From an uncultured Sphingobacteriaceae bacterium (GTDB lineage: Bacteria; Bacteroidota; Bacteroidia; Sphingobacteriales; Sphingobacteriaceae): a stretch of DNA of 35,910 nucleotides. Location: the NCBI GenBank assembly GCA_946480915.1, contig CAMLLO010000044.1, positions 1-35,910 of the forward strand, in the 5' to 3' direction. Made by a program: the position numbers and the translations under genes. Every line of letters begins with the position of its first letter. Position 1 is the stretch's first letter. Shown here in pieces: positions 18,385 through 26,380 of this stretch. The notes under the pieces are model-generated. The model made no database searches, was not told the DNA's origin, and saw only the letters and a program-made list of their open reading frames with translations.

Positions 18385-19338
18385 TTATTGTGTAGAGTTT
18401 TTTTCTTTTCTGTATTTCACGAAGTTTATCATCATCACACTTAATAGAATCACTGCAAGCCCCGAAATTTGTAAAACGGATATTTTTTCACCGGCAAATA
18501 AAACGCCTAATAAAACCGCAACAACCGGATTCACATAGGCATAGGTGCTTACCTGCGTGGCGGGTCTAACTTTCAACAACCATACATAAGCACTAAACCC
18601 GGCAATTGAGCCAAATAATACCAAGTACGCTACTGCCCACCAACTTTCAGTACTTACAGATTCTACTTCAAAGCCATTTTGCTCACCTCTCATTAATCCG
18701 CCAACTGCAAAAGCCAAAGCAGCTGCAAGCATTTGCCAGGTGGAATTCACGATTGCAGAACTTTTTGAACTATAGTATTTTGAATATAGTGATCCTCCCG
18801 CCCATGAGACTGCGGCCAAAGTCACCAGCAGCATACTTCCAGCTTCAAAAGTTGATTCGCCGGAAATGCTGGCAACTATGCTCTTATAAAACAAAAGCAC
18901 CACTCCAAAAAACCCCATTATAAGCGCCAAAAGCGTTGATCTGCTCTTCAGATTTTGATTCCACTTTGGTTTATCAAGCAATACAAACCATAAAGGAGAT
19001 GAGGAAACCGTTATTGCAACTATGGCGCTTGGCATATATTGCTCAACCCAGATCACCGCACCGTTTCCAATAAACAATAAAAGCAAACCACCTACTATGG
19101 CGTGCATTATTTGTTTAGCAACAAATACCTTTTCCCGCTTATAAATACACCAGGCAAGCATAATTAGTGCTGCTGCGAAAAATCGCAAAGCACCCAGCAT
19201 GAAGGGAGGAAAGCTATGAATTGCTTTTTGGATAAAAAAATAGGTCGAGCCCCAAACTATATAAACAATGGCAAACGCTAAAACTACATTAACCGTCGAT
19301 GCTGGTTTTTCTTCTCCAGACAATTTCACCATTTTCAA
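18385..19338 (-). CDS. EamA/DMT-superfamily permease (drug/metabolite exporter)
   Basis: The 317-residue product has about ten hydrophobic segments arranged as two EamA halves (roughly 18-150 and 165-305), the architecture of 10-TMS DMT exporters. The first half starts with the characteristic AFAIVYIVWGSTYFFIQKAI, including the WGSTY/F motif, and the second contains ATQVSTYAYVNPVVAVLLG, a hallmark of the RhaT/YedA-like group. Such proteins export amino acids or other metabolites by proton exchange; the substrate cannot be told from sequence. The C-terminus is basic and cytoplasmic. The start at ATG 19338 or the next ATG two codons on (19332) makes little difference. It is monocistronic by position. 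Confidence 0.9.
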   Translation of the reverse strand: MKMVKLSGEEKPASTVNVVLAFAIVYIVWGSTYFFIQKAIHSFPPFMLGALRFFAAALIMLAWCIYKREKVFVAKQIMHAIVGGLLLLFIGNGAVIWVEQYMPSAIVAITVSSSPLWFVLLDKPKWNQNLKSRSTLLALIMGFFGVVLLFYKSIVASISGESTFEAGSMLLVTLAAVSWAGGSLYSKYYSSKSSAIVNSTWQMLAAALAFAVGGLMRGEQNGFEVESVSTESWWAVAYLVLFGSIAGFSAYVWLLKVRPATQVSTYAYVNPVVAVLLGVLFAGEKISVLQISGLAVILLSVMMINFVKYRKEKNSTQ

Positions 19339-19464
19339 TCCTTAAATTACCGTTTAAAATTAAATTAACTCATTTATGTTTACTCAATTAATTCAAAAAG
19401 ATTCTAACGCAGAACCACTGCAATTTATTAGTAAATATTCATTTATTCATTCCGACTTAGCTTC

Positions 19465-19491
19465 GAAATGAGTCACAGGAGGTCTCATTTC
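19465..19491. terminator. Hairpin at the end of the EcsC-like gene
   Basis: GAAATGAG (19465-19472) and CTCATTTC (19484-19491) form a perfect 8-bp stem around an 11-nt loop that begins inside the stop codon of the EcsC-like gene. No U-run follows, so it may stabilise the 3' end or stop transcription weakly. Confidence 0.4.
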
Positions 19492-20215
19492 ATTTGAGGA
19501 GTATTTCGTTTCTCATTCTATAACAATTCATGGCCGTAAGACCAAGCTTTGTAATTAATTTATAATTCGCAATTGCGCCCACTGCAGCCCCGATAACAGG
19601 AATCAATTGCGCCATCTTCGCTAAGTCAATATAATCTCTGTATTCCTGCTGAAATGTACGCCAATCAAACTCTTCAACATCTGCCGGCAACGATTGTTGA
19701 TATAAATTCCACCGCGACACATATTCAAATACTTCCGTTTGCCTTTTGCGACTCGAAAACGCCAATTGAAAAACATATAAAATAAATAAACGCTCGCGAT
19801 AGTCTTTAACATCGTATCCGTACAAGGAGGCTATTTCAAAAAGCAATTTTATCTTAATACCCAATAAAGCAGGAAAATCAGCAAGGCCCAACAATATTCC
19901 ACCAGCACCCGTGATACCGCCTTCTACAGAAGCAGCTTTCTTATAAATTTCAATTTGCCTTTTAACAAAGGCTTCCCGGTATTGTAAGGACGCGTCTTTC
20001 AGAGGTCCAGAAGTGCTATATGCTGAGCCAAACAGCACGGCCTGAACCATTTTCTTTATAGTTATAGTGATTGCCTGATGTATTCTATCAGGTATAACAT
20101 TATTTAACCGTGTCTGGATATTTTTAGCCAGCACATCTGTGAACGTTGGATCTTTAAGCATTCCCTTCTTCCAGATCTCTAATTCAAAAAGAGTTTGTTT
20201 TTCGTAAAAATCCAT
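19490..20215 (-). CDS. EcsC family protein
   Basis: The product has 241 residues from ATG 20215 (MDFYEKQTLFELEIWKKGML); an ATG four codons upstream (20227) is also possible. The match is to the EcsC family: the N-terminal YEKQxLxELExWKK helix, a Gly-rich central stretch (EGGITGAGGILLGLADFPAL), the LYGYDVKDYRERLFIL block and the C-terminal LIPVIGAAVGAIANYKLITK hydrophobic segment. EcsC was first seen beside the Bacillus EcsAB ABC transporter, but its biochemical role is unknown and no ABC genes are near here. The hydrophobic glycine-rich segments suggest membrane association. It stands alone on its strand. Confidence 0.85.
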   Translation of the reverse strand: MDFYEKQTLFELEIWKKGMLKDPTFTDVLAKNIQTRLNNVIPDRIHQAITITIKKMVQAVLFGSAYSTSGPLKDASLQYREAFVKRQIEIYKKAASVEGGITGAGGILLGLADFPALLGIKIKLLFEIASLYGYDVKDYRERLFILYVFQLAFSSRKRQTEVFEYVSRWNLYQQSLPADVEEFDWRTFQQEYRDYIDLAKMAQLIPVIGAAVGAIANYKLITKLGLTAMNCYRMRNEILLK

Positions 20216-20324
20216 CACTTTAAACATTTAAAATATCTTTGGAATAACCCAAATCATAATAAAATATTATATACATTGTTATTAAGATAAGAAACCAATT
20301 GGTATTTTAGGGCAAAGAATCAAG

Positions 20325-20684
20325 ATGAAAAGAGTATTTTTTCTTTTATTATTTTTCAGTATCTCCTATTCGGGTTTTGCTCAATATGGGAAATTAGAAC
20401 CATTAAAAGAGGGAGATACTACTTATGTAGTTTTGCGAACTCCCAAAGAAACGTTGAAAAAACTTTCGGAGAGTCCGGATAAAAATGAAAGGAAATTGGG
20501 TTCTCAGATTGAAAGTATTGAGGGTCAGTTAGAAAGACTGAGGTCAATACATCTTTCAAACCGCACACTAAGCCCAGACCTACGAATGTTTATTAACAAT
20601 ATTAAATCGTTAGAATCAAAGGGAGTGAACGTAAATTATTACATTCAGGAAATGTTAATTTACAGTCCCAGACAAGGATTATAA
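20325..20684 (+). CDS. Small exported hypothetical protein
   Basis: The 119-residue product starts with a clear signal peptide (MKRVFFLLLFFSISYSGFAQ, cleavage probably at or near residue 19-20) and lacks a lipobox, so the mature ~100-residue chain should be periplasmic or secreted. The mature part has a short beta-like stretch (DTTYVVLRTPKETL) followed by charged helices with LESKGVNVNYY. No family is recognised. It has its own start region and ends in a bidirectional terminator shared with the convergent RRM gene, so it is probably monocistronic. Confidence 0.75.
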   Translation: MKRVFFLLLFFSISYSGFAQYGKLEPLKEGDTTYVVLRTPKETLKKLSESPDKNERKLGSQIESIEGQLERLRSIHLSNRTLSPDLRMFINNIKSLESKGVNVNYYIQEMLIYSPRQGL

Positions 20685-20689
20685 AACAA

Positions 20690-20715
20690 AAAAACCGGTC
20701 TAAATGCCGGTTTTT
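20690..20715. terminator. Bidirectional rho-independent terminator
   Basis: AAAAACCGG (20690-20698) pairs with CCGGTTTTT (20707-20715) around an 8-nt loop, with an A-run on the left and a T-run on the right. It sits between the convergent exported-protein gene (stop 20684) and RRM gene (stop 20721) and should stop both transcripts. Confidence 0.9.
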
Positions 20716-20720
20716 ATATG

Positions 20721-21044
20721 TTATCTATTATAACTTCCTGTTGCTTTATTGTTGCGGTTAAAACCTCCGCCACCCCCTCCTGGACGACTATTACCAAAAC
20801 CAGGATCTTCTTTCGCTTCGGAAACTAAGATTCGTTGGCCATAATAATCACCACCATTCATGTTTGCAATAGCTTCCTTTGCTTCAGCATCATTCGGCAT
20901 CTCCACAAATCCAAAACCACGACTTTCGCCAGTTTCGCGATCTTTGATGATTCTTAAAGATTTCACATAACCAAAATCTCCAAAAACCTCTTTTAATTCT
21001 GACTCTTCTACTTTAACAGGGAGCCCTTTGATAAATATCTTCAT
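20721..21044 (-). CDS. RRM-type RNA-binding protein
   Basis: With the start at ATG 21044 the product has 107 residues: one RNA recognition motif (residues ~1-80) with RNP2 MKIFIKGL at the N-terminus and RNP1 RGFGFVEM at about 44-51, then a Gly/Asn/Arg-rich tail (GGGGGGFNRNN). Bacteroidota carry such short RRM proteins in place of some other RNA chaperones, and they bind single-stranded RNA post-transcriptionally. An in-frame ATG at 21074 would add ten residues, but a -7 element TACCTTTG (21064-21071) lies inside that extension, so transcription must begin after it and 21044 is the real start. It ends at a bidirectional terminator. Confidence 0.92.
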   Translation of the reverse strand: MKIFIKGLPVKVEESELKEVFGDFGYVKSLRIIKDRETGESRGFGFVEMPNDAEAKEAIANMNGGDYYGQRILVSEAKEDPGFGNSRPGGGGGGFNRNNKATGSYNR

Positions 21045-21063
21045 TAACGTTATAAAATTTCTA

Positions 21064-21071
21064 CAAAGGTA
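21064..21071 (-). promoter_or_regulatory. -7 promoter element of the RRM gene (TACCTTTG)
   Basis: Read on the minus strand this is TACCTTTG, an exact match to TAnnTTTG, 20 bp upstream of ATG 21044. The implied leader is about 13 nt. It decides between the two candidate starts of the RRM gene. Confidence 0.6.
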
Positions 21072-21121
21072 CAATTAAGCGCCTGAGAAAATGTAATACT
21101 AATGTTAGCTTATTTTATTAT

Positions 21122-22063
21122 TTAGCTTCTCCACCCTCCATTATCCCCATGGCGATCAAAGATTCTGCTTTTATATCTTTTCTTTTGCTCATCAAGGCTG
21201 TCTTTCATATTTAAAGCGCCGTGCATGTCAAGAATCTCAGCGGCTCTTTCAGCTTCACCAACTGAGGATGTTTGAATTGTAACCACACATCCGGTTTTGG
21301 CTGCCTCCGAATAAGTTTTAGCATCATTATCATTTCCAAAAACAGATTTAAACCAATTTGTTACGCTGCTATCATGATCGTCATTATCTGCTTCTTTATA
21401 ATCTGCTGCCCTACTGGATATCTTTATTTGGTCTCTGTTAAACTGATGATCTAATAAATATTCAACCGCCACCTGACCCTGATTGGTATGTTCAAAAACT
21501 CCCACCACAGTTTGCGGTCTGGATTGACTTGAGGCAGCTGTTGATCCTGCTGTATCTGAATTATGCATAGTGTTTGTACCTGAAGACTGAATACCTACAC
21601 CGACCGGCGCGTTTCGATCATATAAACGTTCGTTCGTCTCCATGGGCGCCTGGCTCTCAGTTCTTACTGTTTCTTTGCGAGTGTCAGAGAACGCGTGCTG
21701 AATAAGATCTTCTACCCTTGTGCTGATCTTGCCCTTTTCATAGGTGGGCAATTCAGTTAATTCGTTAGCCATAATACCCGGTAATACTAGGTTTTGATAG
21801 GAATCATGTATCTCAGCGACACTTAAGGGAGCAAGCACTTTTCTATCTCTCAGGTGCATTTCATTTCCTTCAAGATCCAGAACCATATATAATACTTTTC
21901 TGGATTCTATATCAAAAAGCAGATCATCTACCTTTCCCAGAATGCGGCCGTTACCGTTTTTCACCGTCCAGCCTCTGATGTCCGATTCGTTCTTGGCTAC
22001 TTCATAATTACTTTTGCCCAATTCTTTAAGGCGTACATATTCGGAGTTATTTGTATTACTCAT
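21122..22063 (-). CDS. PRC-barrel protein fused to a general-stress (YflT/GSP17M-like) domain
   Basis: The product has 313 residues. Residues ~25-105 form a PRC-barrel-like domain (DIRGWTVKNGNGRILGKVDD, then RKVLYMVLDLEGNEM). A Ser/Thr/Gln-rich linker spans ~130-185. Residues ~186-285 match the general stress protein 17M (YflT) type of domain, beginning VVGVFEHTNQGQVAVEYLLD and including GCVVTIQTSSVGEAERAAEI. There is no signal peptide. PRC barrels are adaptor-like domains and YflT-like domains are stress-induced in other phyla; the combined role is unknown. The basic C-terminal tail (KKRYKSRIFDRHG) could bind nucleic acid or membrane. A 54-residue membrane protein gene lies 30 bp upstream on the same strand and is probably co-transcribed. 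Confidence 0.8.
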   Translation of the reverse strand: MSNTNNSEYVRLKELGKSNYEVAKNESDIRGWTVKNGNGRILGKVDDLLFDIESRKVLYMVLDLEGNEMHLRDRKVLAPLSVAEIHDSYQNLVLPGIMANELTELPTYEKGKISTRVEDLIQHAFSDTRKETVRTESQAPMETNERLYDRNAPVGVGIQSSGTNTMHNSDTAGSTAASSQSRPQTVVGVFEHTNQGQVAVEYLLDHQFNRDQIKISSRAADYKEADNDDHDSSVTNWFKSVFGNDNDAKTYSEAAKTGCVVTIQTSSVGEAERAAEILDMHGALNMKDSLDEQKKRYKSRIFDRHGDNGGWRS

Positions 22064-22093
22064 GGCATTATTAGTTAAATTAAAAATTATAGA

Positions 22094-22258
22094 TTATATC
22101 CATGGGGATAGACCGGTTTGATCAAATCCGGTGAGATTATTACCGCCCTGATAATAATTTACATACCAATAATAGAAAGCCGCAGCTATAATCAAAATTA
22201 TAATCAACCAAAGCCACCAGGCTGTTTTCCTTTTGCGTTGCACATGTAGTTCTGTCAT
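22094..22258 (-). CDS. 54-residue single-pass membrane protein
   Basis: ATG 22258 opens a 54-codon frame that ends at TAA 22094-22096. It has a short polar N-terminus with a basic block (MTELHVQRKRKTAWW) and one strong membrane helix (LWLIIILIIAAAFYYWYV). A short polar C-terminus ends with PWI. The positive residues before the helix predict N-in topology. It ends 30 bp before the PRC-barrel protein gene on the same strand, so the two probably form an operon. The family is not recognised, but tiny proteins of this shape are common in envelope-stress loci. Confidence 0.65.
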   Translation of the reverse strand: MTELHVQRKRKTAWWLWLIIILIIAAAFYYWYVNYYQGGNNLTGFDQTGLSPWI

Positions 22259-22395
22259 AACGAATGTTTTTTATAGGTTTTACATACAACAACTCTATGT
22301 TTTTTAAGTTTTCAATATCTCATTAGCTGCAAACCGGTTTATCCGGAAGCAAAAAATAACTTAAACTCAAAAGCGATATTATTTGTATTAAATAT

Positions 22396-22794
22396 ATGTT
22401 GACTAAAGGATTCGAAATGTTTTATTTTGACGATAAAACATTTATCAGCTTATGCAAGCAAATTGAAAGAGAGACTAAAGACATGCAGTCATACACACAC
22501 GACAATGCGCATGATCTACGCCTCGCATATCAAAAGTTTGAGCTGTTTTTAAGTGTTTACTTCCGCAGTAGAAAAAGAGAGGACATTGACTATAAAACCG
22601 ACCTACGGCTGGAAATTGCGTCAGACATAAATCAAATGTCGGAACATGATGATAACGGCGAAATTACAGAAGATTATTATTCTGAGCACTTTTTGAATGC
22701 CAGGGAAAAGCTGGAGCGGGTGATAGAAGATTTGATTTACCAGATTACAATACGCGATTTGGCTATGAATAACAGCGATACAGTACGGGAATAG
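22396..22794 (+). CDS. Hypothetical soluble protein
   Basis: The product has 132 residues, is predicted to be mostly helical and charged, and has no signal peptide or membrane segment. I do not recognise a family. The start is ATG 22396, or possibly ATG 22417 (MFYFDDKTFISL). It is divergent from the 54-residue membrane protein gene, with 137 bp between starts that include a 10-bp palindrome AAACCGGTTT (22331-22340). The divergent placement beside a stress-domain operon is the only context. Confidence 0.6.
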   Translation: MLTKGFEMFYFDDKTFISLCKQIERETKDMQSYTHDNAHDLRLAYQKFELFLSVYFRSRKREDIDYKTDLRLEIASDINQMSEHDDNGEITEDYYSEHFLNAREKLERVIEDLIYQITIRDLAMNNSDTVRE

Positions 22795-22824
22795 TTTACC
22801 TGCAAAGGGATAAAATGAGCAGTA

Positions 22825-23691
22825 TTAGAAAATCAATCCAGAATCTACCACCGCCGATTCACAAATATATGTAGGTACAATTCCGCTAGTTTTCATCTTT
22901 GTTTCGGCGTCGTCTGCCAATGTATTACCAGAAAACACCAACACGGTATCTAAGCCAAACTTATTTCCACCTAAAATATCCGTATATAATGTATCGCCCA
23001 CCATTACTATATCCTTTTTCGCTATTGTTCTGTATTCTCTTATTAAATCGTAAGCAAACATAAACATTTGAGAATCAGGCTTTCCGAATCGAATAAACTC
23101 ACGCTCCACAATATTCTCAATCATTTTGGCAACACCGCCTACGGCAATTGCAACCTCGTTTTTATTTACTGGATATGCGTAATCCGTATTGGCTACGATA
23201 ACAGGTATAGGGCGTTTTCTGAGTAAATTTACAACTATATTCAAATCTCTGGCCCAATCGAAACCTTCGTCGTCGAGAAACACCAACGCATTAACGCGCT
23301 CAATATTTGTATGATCGATTTCACTGATTGGCAGGGTGTGCAGACCTGAATTATCCAAGTAATGGGCAGAGTTTTCGGTTCCCAAATAAGCAACGATTCC
23401 TTCATGCACTTTTAAATCAAGATATTCTTTGGCAAGCATTCCTGACGAAATAATTCTATCAGCAGAAGCAGCTGCAAGTCCCATCCTGTGGTAAGATTCT
23501 GCCAACTGCACTGGACTTCGTGACGCATCATTGGTAACAATATAATACTCCTTATTTTGCGATTTAATGTAGGCAAAAGTATTTTCGATGCCGGGTAATA
23601 ACCCTTTGTAATTTTTCAAAACACCAAAAGCATCAAAAAAAATCACTTCATATTTATCAATGATGGATTTAAAATTGTCAATTTTTAACAT
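22825..23691 (-). CDS. HAD-superfamily IIA (NagD-like) hydrolase
   Basis: The 288-residue product is a class IIA HAD protein. Motif I is FFDAFGVL with the nucleophile Asp20; motif II is IVTNDASR (Thr53); the lysine is in RFGKPDSQMF and motif IV in IVMVGDTLYTDILGG. The C2B-type cap lies between. The position two after the nucleophile, normally Asp acting as general acid, is Phe22, a variation also known in some relatives (DxWGV/DxFGV). Reaction rate or type may therefore be altered. It is probably a phosphatase acting on a small phospho-metabolite. It is last in a minus-strand trio with an APH-fold kinase and a glutamine-synthetase-like ligase. Confidence 0.85.
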   Translation of the reverse strand: MLKIDNFKSIIDKYEVIFFDAFGVLKNYKGLLPGIENTFAYIKSQNKEYYIVTNDASRSPVQLAESYHRMGLAAASADRIISSGMLAKEYLDLKVHEGIVAYLGTENSAHYLDNSGLHTLPISEIDHTNIERVNALVFLDDEGFDWARDLNIVVNLLRKRPIPVIVANTDYAYPVNKNEVAIAVGGVAKMIENIVEREFIRFGKPDSQMFMFAYDLIREYRTIAKKDIVMVGDTLYTDILGGNKFGLDTVLVFSGNTLADDAETKMKTSGIVPTYICESAVVDSGLIF

Positions 23692-23731
23692 TCAGGATGT
23701 TTATCTTTTCGGATTTATTTTTTTTAACAGG

Positions 23732-23753
23732 AAAAATGAAATTTATCATTTTT
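23732..23753 (-). terminator. AT-rich hairpin downstream of the APH-fold kinase gene
   Basis: AAAAATGA (23732-23739) and TCATTTTT (23746-23753) form an 8-bp, AT-rich stem with a 6-nt loop in the 112-bp gap between the kinase and HAD genes. It is weak and may be an attenuator between the genes. Confidence 0.3.
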
Positions 23754-23803
23754 TTTCCAAAGTCAAGGGTTAAAAGGTCCACAATCACGCAATAGCTAAT
23801 CTG

Positions 23804-24841
23804 CTATTTTAGTTTAAGCACGTCAAGAATCTTTTGAGCGTCAAAATCCCGGTCAACTGATGGCAAATAGATTTCGAAAGCTTCCGACTGGAGTTTTTGT
23901 GCATATTGCTCATTGAAAAAGTACTTGCCGTCTTTTATTACGTAATTGAGAATGAAAAACCTGTAGGCTTCTTTCATAAAACGAATCTCATTAGCAGTTA
24001 AAGGGTTGACTTTATGATACTCCTCCAAAAAGATCATAAAACGATCTTCGTTTAGCGTATCAATAACATAACTAAATACCGTTCGATCGCCGACATTAGA
24101 CACAACCCGACTAAAGAAATAAAAATCCATCATTCTTGAACTCATCCTAAACCAATCGTAATCCCATCTGGAGTACAATTCAAAGTTTTTGGTGACCGAA
24201 AAATTGCCAATATTCCAATCGATAAATACAGGAATATTTTCGAAGGAACCTGCATTCAACTTCAATCGATTTTTCAAAAACAACTCGCAATGATATTTCA
24301 AATAATCGGCTTGCAAACGAGAACCAAATTGTTTTTCGTTACGTCCAATTTGTTTGATTAAAGTTTGGATATCAGTGCGCAAAGTCTTTGACGACTTAGG
24401 AAGCACATTTTTCAACCGGGAACAAGCTTTATGAAATTTGCCTATTTGCTGACCAAACTTTCTAATGTGACTTTCTTCCAATCTTTTCGGAAAGCGCTGT
24501 ATGGCCCTCGATGGATTATAAAAGACAACCCACGCATCGGTTTTGCCTTCTCTGAAACGAAAGGTATATACCCTGTTATTTTTCAACAGAGATTTTGCCA
24601 AAAGATTTTCAAAGGGATACAGAAGATTGTTGGATAATGACTGTATAATTCGATGATCCTCGCGAAAGTGTTCAAACTTACCAAAGTTTGAAAGTTTTGC
24701 AATTATAATATCCTCATCTTCAAAGGTTATACGATAAACATGATTGGTTGAAACCTGTGCACTTATGTCTTCGATGTCGCTGATTACTTTAGAATCATCA
24801 TATCCTTCCCACGCCTTCTTTATTATTCTGGAAAAATCCAT
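23804..24841 (-). CDS. APH/choline-kinase-fold phosphotransferase
   Basis: The 345-residue product is an aminoglycoside-phosphotransferase/homoserine-kinase-II-like protein. Residues ~20-110 form the small lobe, with a probable ATP lysine in IIIAKLS (Lys49). The catalytic loop is FIDWNIGNF (Asp208, Asn213), in which the usual leading His of HxDxxxxN is Phe206. The metal site is WDYDWFR (Asp227, Asp229). The core Asp/Asn residues are kept, so kinase activity is plausible. The acceptor is unknown; hydroxylated amines or amino acids are typical for this fold. The gene sits 57 bp after the glutamine-synthetase-like gene. CATCTTTG (24860-24867) in that gap is a one-mismatch -7 element that could give an internal start. 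Confidence 0.8.
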   Translation of the reverse strand: MDFSRIIKKAWEGYDDSKVISDIEDISAQVSTNHVYRITFEDEDIIIAKLSNFGKFEHFREDHRIIQSLSNNLLYPFENLLAKSLLKNNRVYTFRFREGKTDAWVVFYNPSRAIQRFPKRLEESHIRKFGQQIGKFHKACSRLKNVLPKSSKTLRTDIQTLIKQIGRNEKQFGSRLQADYLKYHCELFLKNRLKLNAGSFENIPVFIDWNIGNFSVTKNFELYSRWDYDWFRMSSRMMDFYFFSRVVSNVGDRTVFSYVIDTLNEDRFMIFLEEYHKVNPLTANEIRFMKEAYRFFILNYVIKDGKYFFNEQYAQKLQSEAFEIYLPSVDRDFDAQKILDVLKLK

Positions 24842-24898
24842 TGCTTTAAATTAATTGCGCAAAGATGTCGCAATTATTAATAATCGGTTTAAAATAAC

Positions 24899-26257
24899 TT
24901 AAATAATTTCGAAATATCTTTTGAGCTCCCAATCACTTACATGTTGAGAAAATTGTTTCCATTCCCATAAGCGGGTTTGGGTAAAGTGTTCAACAAAATC
25001 TTCACCAAAGAGTTCTTGGGCAACATGGGATTTTTTCATCGCATTACTTGCCTCGTAAAGATTCGACGGTAATTTCACATATTGAGAATTTGCATAGGCA
25101 TTACCTATCGTAAGAGGACTATCCAGCGAAAGCTTGTTTTTTATTCCGTATAGGCCGGAAGCCAAAGCGGCAGACATGGCTAGGTAGGGGTTCGTATCAG
25201 CCCCTGGAACCCGGGTTTCGATCCGGGTGTACTTAGGCGCCGAATTAATTACCCGAATCGCTGTTGTTCGATTTTCAATTCCCCAGGTCAGCGTTGTCGG
25301 AGCCCATGCTCCTTCCACTAAACGCTTATAACTATTAACCGTGGGTGCATACATCGGCAAAATATGCGGAAGACAGTATAACTGGCCAGCCAGATACTGC
25401 TTCATTAATAGGCTCATCTGGTGTGGATCTTCCGAACTAAAAAACAGATTTCCCGAATTATCTTTGTCCCATAAGCTCTGATGAATATGACCACTGCATC
25501 CCGGAAGGCTCATATTCCATTTTGCCATAAACGACGCCATAATACCATGCTTATAGGCTATTTCCTTTACTGCAGTTTTTAAAAGGGTAGCGTTATCTGC
25601 AGCCTTTAGTACTTCATCATATATGATAGCAGCTTCGTAAACACCGGGTCCTGTTTCTGTATGCAAACCTTCGATAGGGATGTCGAACTTAGTTAAAAGG
25701 TTGAATAAATCATTGTTATAATCCGCATATAAAGCAGGTCTTATAATTGAATACCCAAACATTCCGGGCGTGATAGTTTGAATTTTAGTAAATTCTTTCT
25801 CTTGCAGCGATTTTGGTGTTTCGTTGAAATTAAACCACTCGAATTCCTGCGAGAATGCAGGCAGGAAACCCATATCGCTGCATTCTGAAGCAATTTTTTT
25901 TAAAAGCGTACGTGGACAAGCAGCAAGACCCGTTGAATCTTTTTTACTGAAATCGGCAATAAAAAAAGGAATATTATCCTGCCAGGGAATGACACGAAAT
26001 GTGGAGAGATCTATTCGACATGGCTGATCAGGATACCCGGTATGCCAACCTGTAATCTTTACATTATCGTAAAGAACATCGTTGCTGTCCCATCCAAAAA
26101 CCACATCGCAAAAACCATATCCACTTTCCAGTCCCTCTAAGAATTTTTTCCAATGAATCACTTTTCCACGTAAAACACCATCAATATCTGCGAAAGCGAA
26201 TTTTACTCTTTCAATTTTATTATCATCCAAATATTTAATAATCTGAACTTTATCCAT
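24899..26257 (-). CDS. Glutamine-synthetase-like ligase (type I, PuuA/GlnA-like)
   Basis: The 452-residue product has the type I glutamine synthetase fold. A beta-grasp domain covers ~15-100. Metal and substrate residues appear in QEFEWF (Glu138, Glu140), ETGPGVYE (Glu201, Glu208), GHIHQS (His257, His259), ENRTTAIRV and the Arg of ETRVPGAD. I see no obvious adenylylation Tyr loop. The family joins an amine to the gamma-carboxyl of glutamate using ATP. Closest in style are PuuA-like gamma-glutamyl-amine synthetases, so a polyamine or other amine may replace ammonia here. A separate bona fide type II glutamine synthetase nearby supports a non-housekeeping role. It is first of a trio with a kinase and a HAD protein and divergent from a gamma-glutamylcyclotransferase. 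Confidence 0.85.
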   Translation of the reverse strand: MDKVQIIKYLDDNKIERVKFAFADIDGVLRGKVIHWKKFLEGLESGYGFCDVVFGWDSNDVLYDNVKITGWHTGYPDQPCRIDLSTFRVIPWQDNIPFFIADFSKKDSTGLAACPRTLLKKIASECSDMGFLPAFSQEFEWFNFNETPKSLQEKEFTKIQTITPGMFGYSIIRPALYADYNNDLFNLLTKFDIPIEGLHTETGPGVYEAAIIYDEVLKAADNATLLKTAVKEIAYKHGIMASFMAKWNMSLPGCSGHIHQSLWDKDNSGNLFFSSEDPHQMSLLMKQYLAGQLYCLPHILPMYAPTVNSYKRLVEGAWAPTTLTWGIENRTTAIRVINSAPKYTRIETRVPGADTNPYLAMSAALASGLYGIKNKLSLDSPLTIGNAYANSQYVKLPSNLYEASNAMKKSHVAQELFGEDFVEHFTQTRLWEWKQFSQHVSDWELKRYFEII

Positions 26258-26380
26258 GCAGCTAATAAGGAATAAATACGTGTTAAATATAAGTTAAAAT
26301 CGTTATAAAGGTTGTTCTGTAATAAGACAAACAGTTCTAAAAGGTTTTTTATAATATTGCGAAGATCGGAATCTAAGTTT

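Noticed and set aside
22331..22340. AAACCGGTTT palindrome between divergent genes as an operator
   Set aside because: A single 10-bp palindrome without a second copy or a known regulator is too weak to list as a feature.
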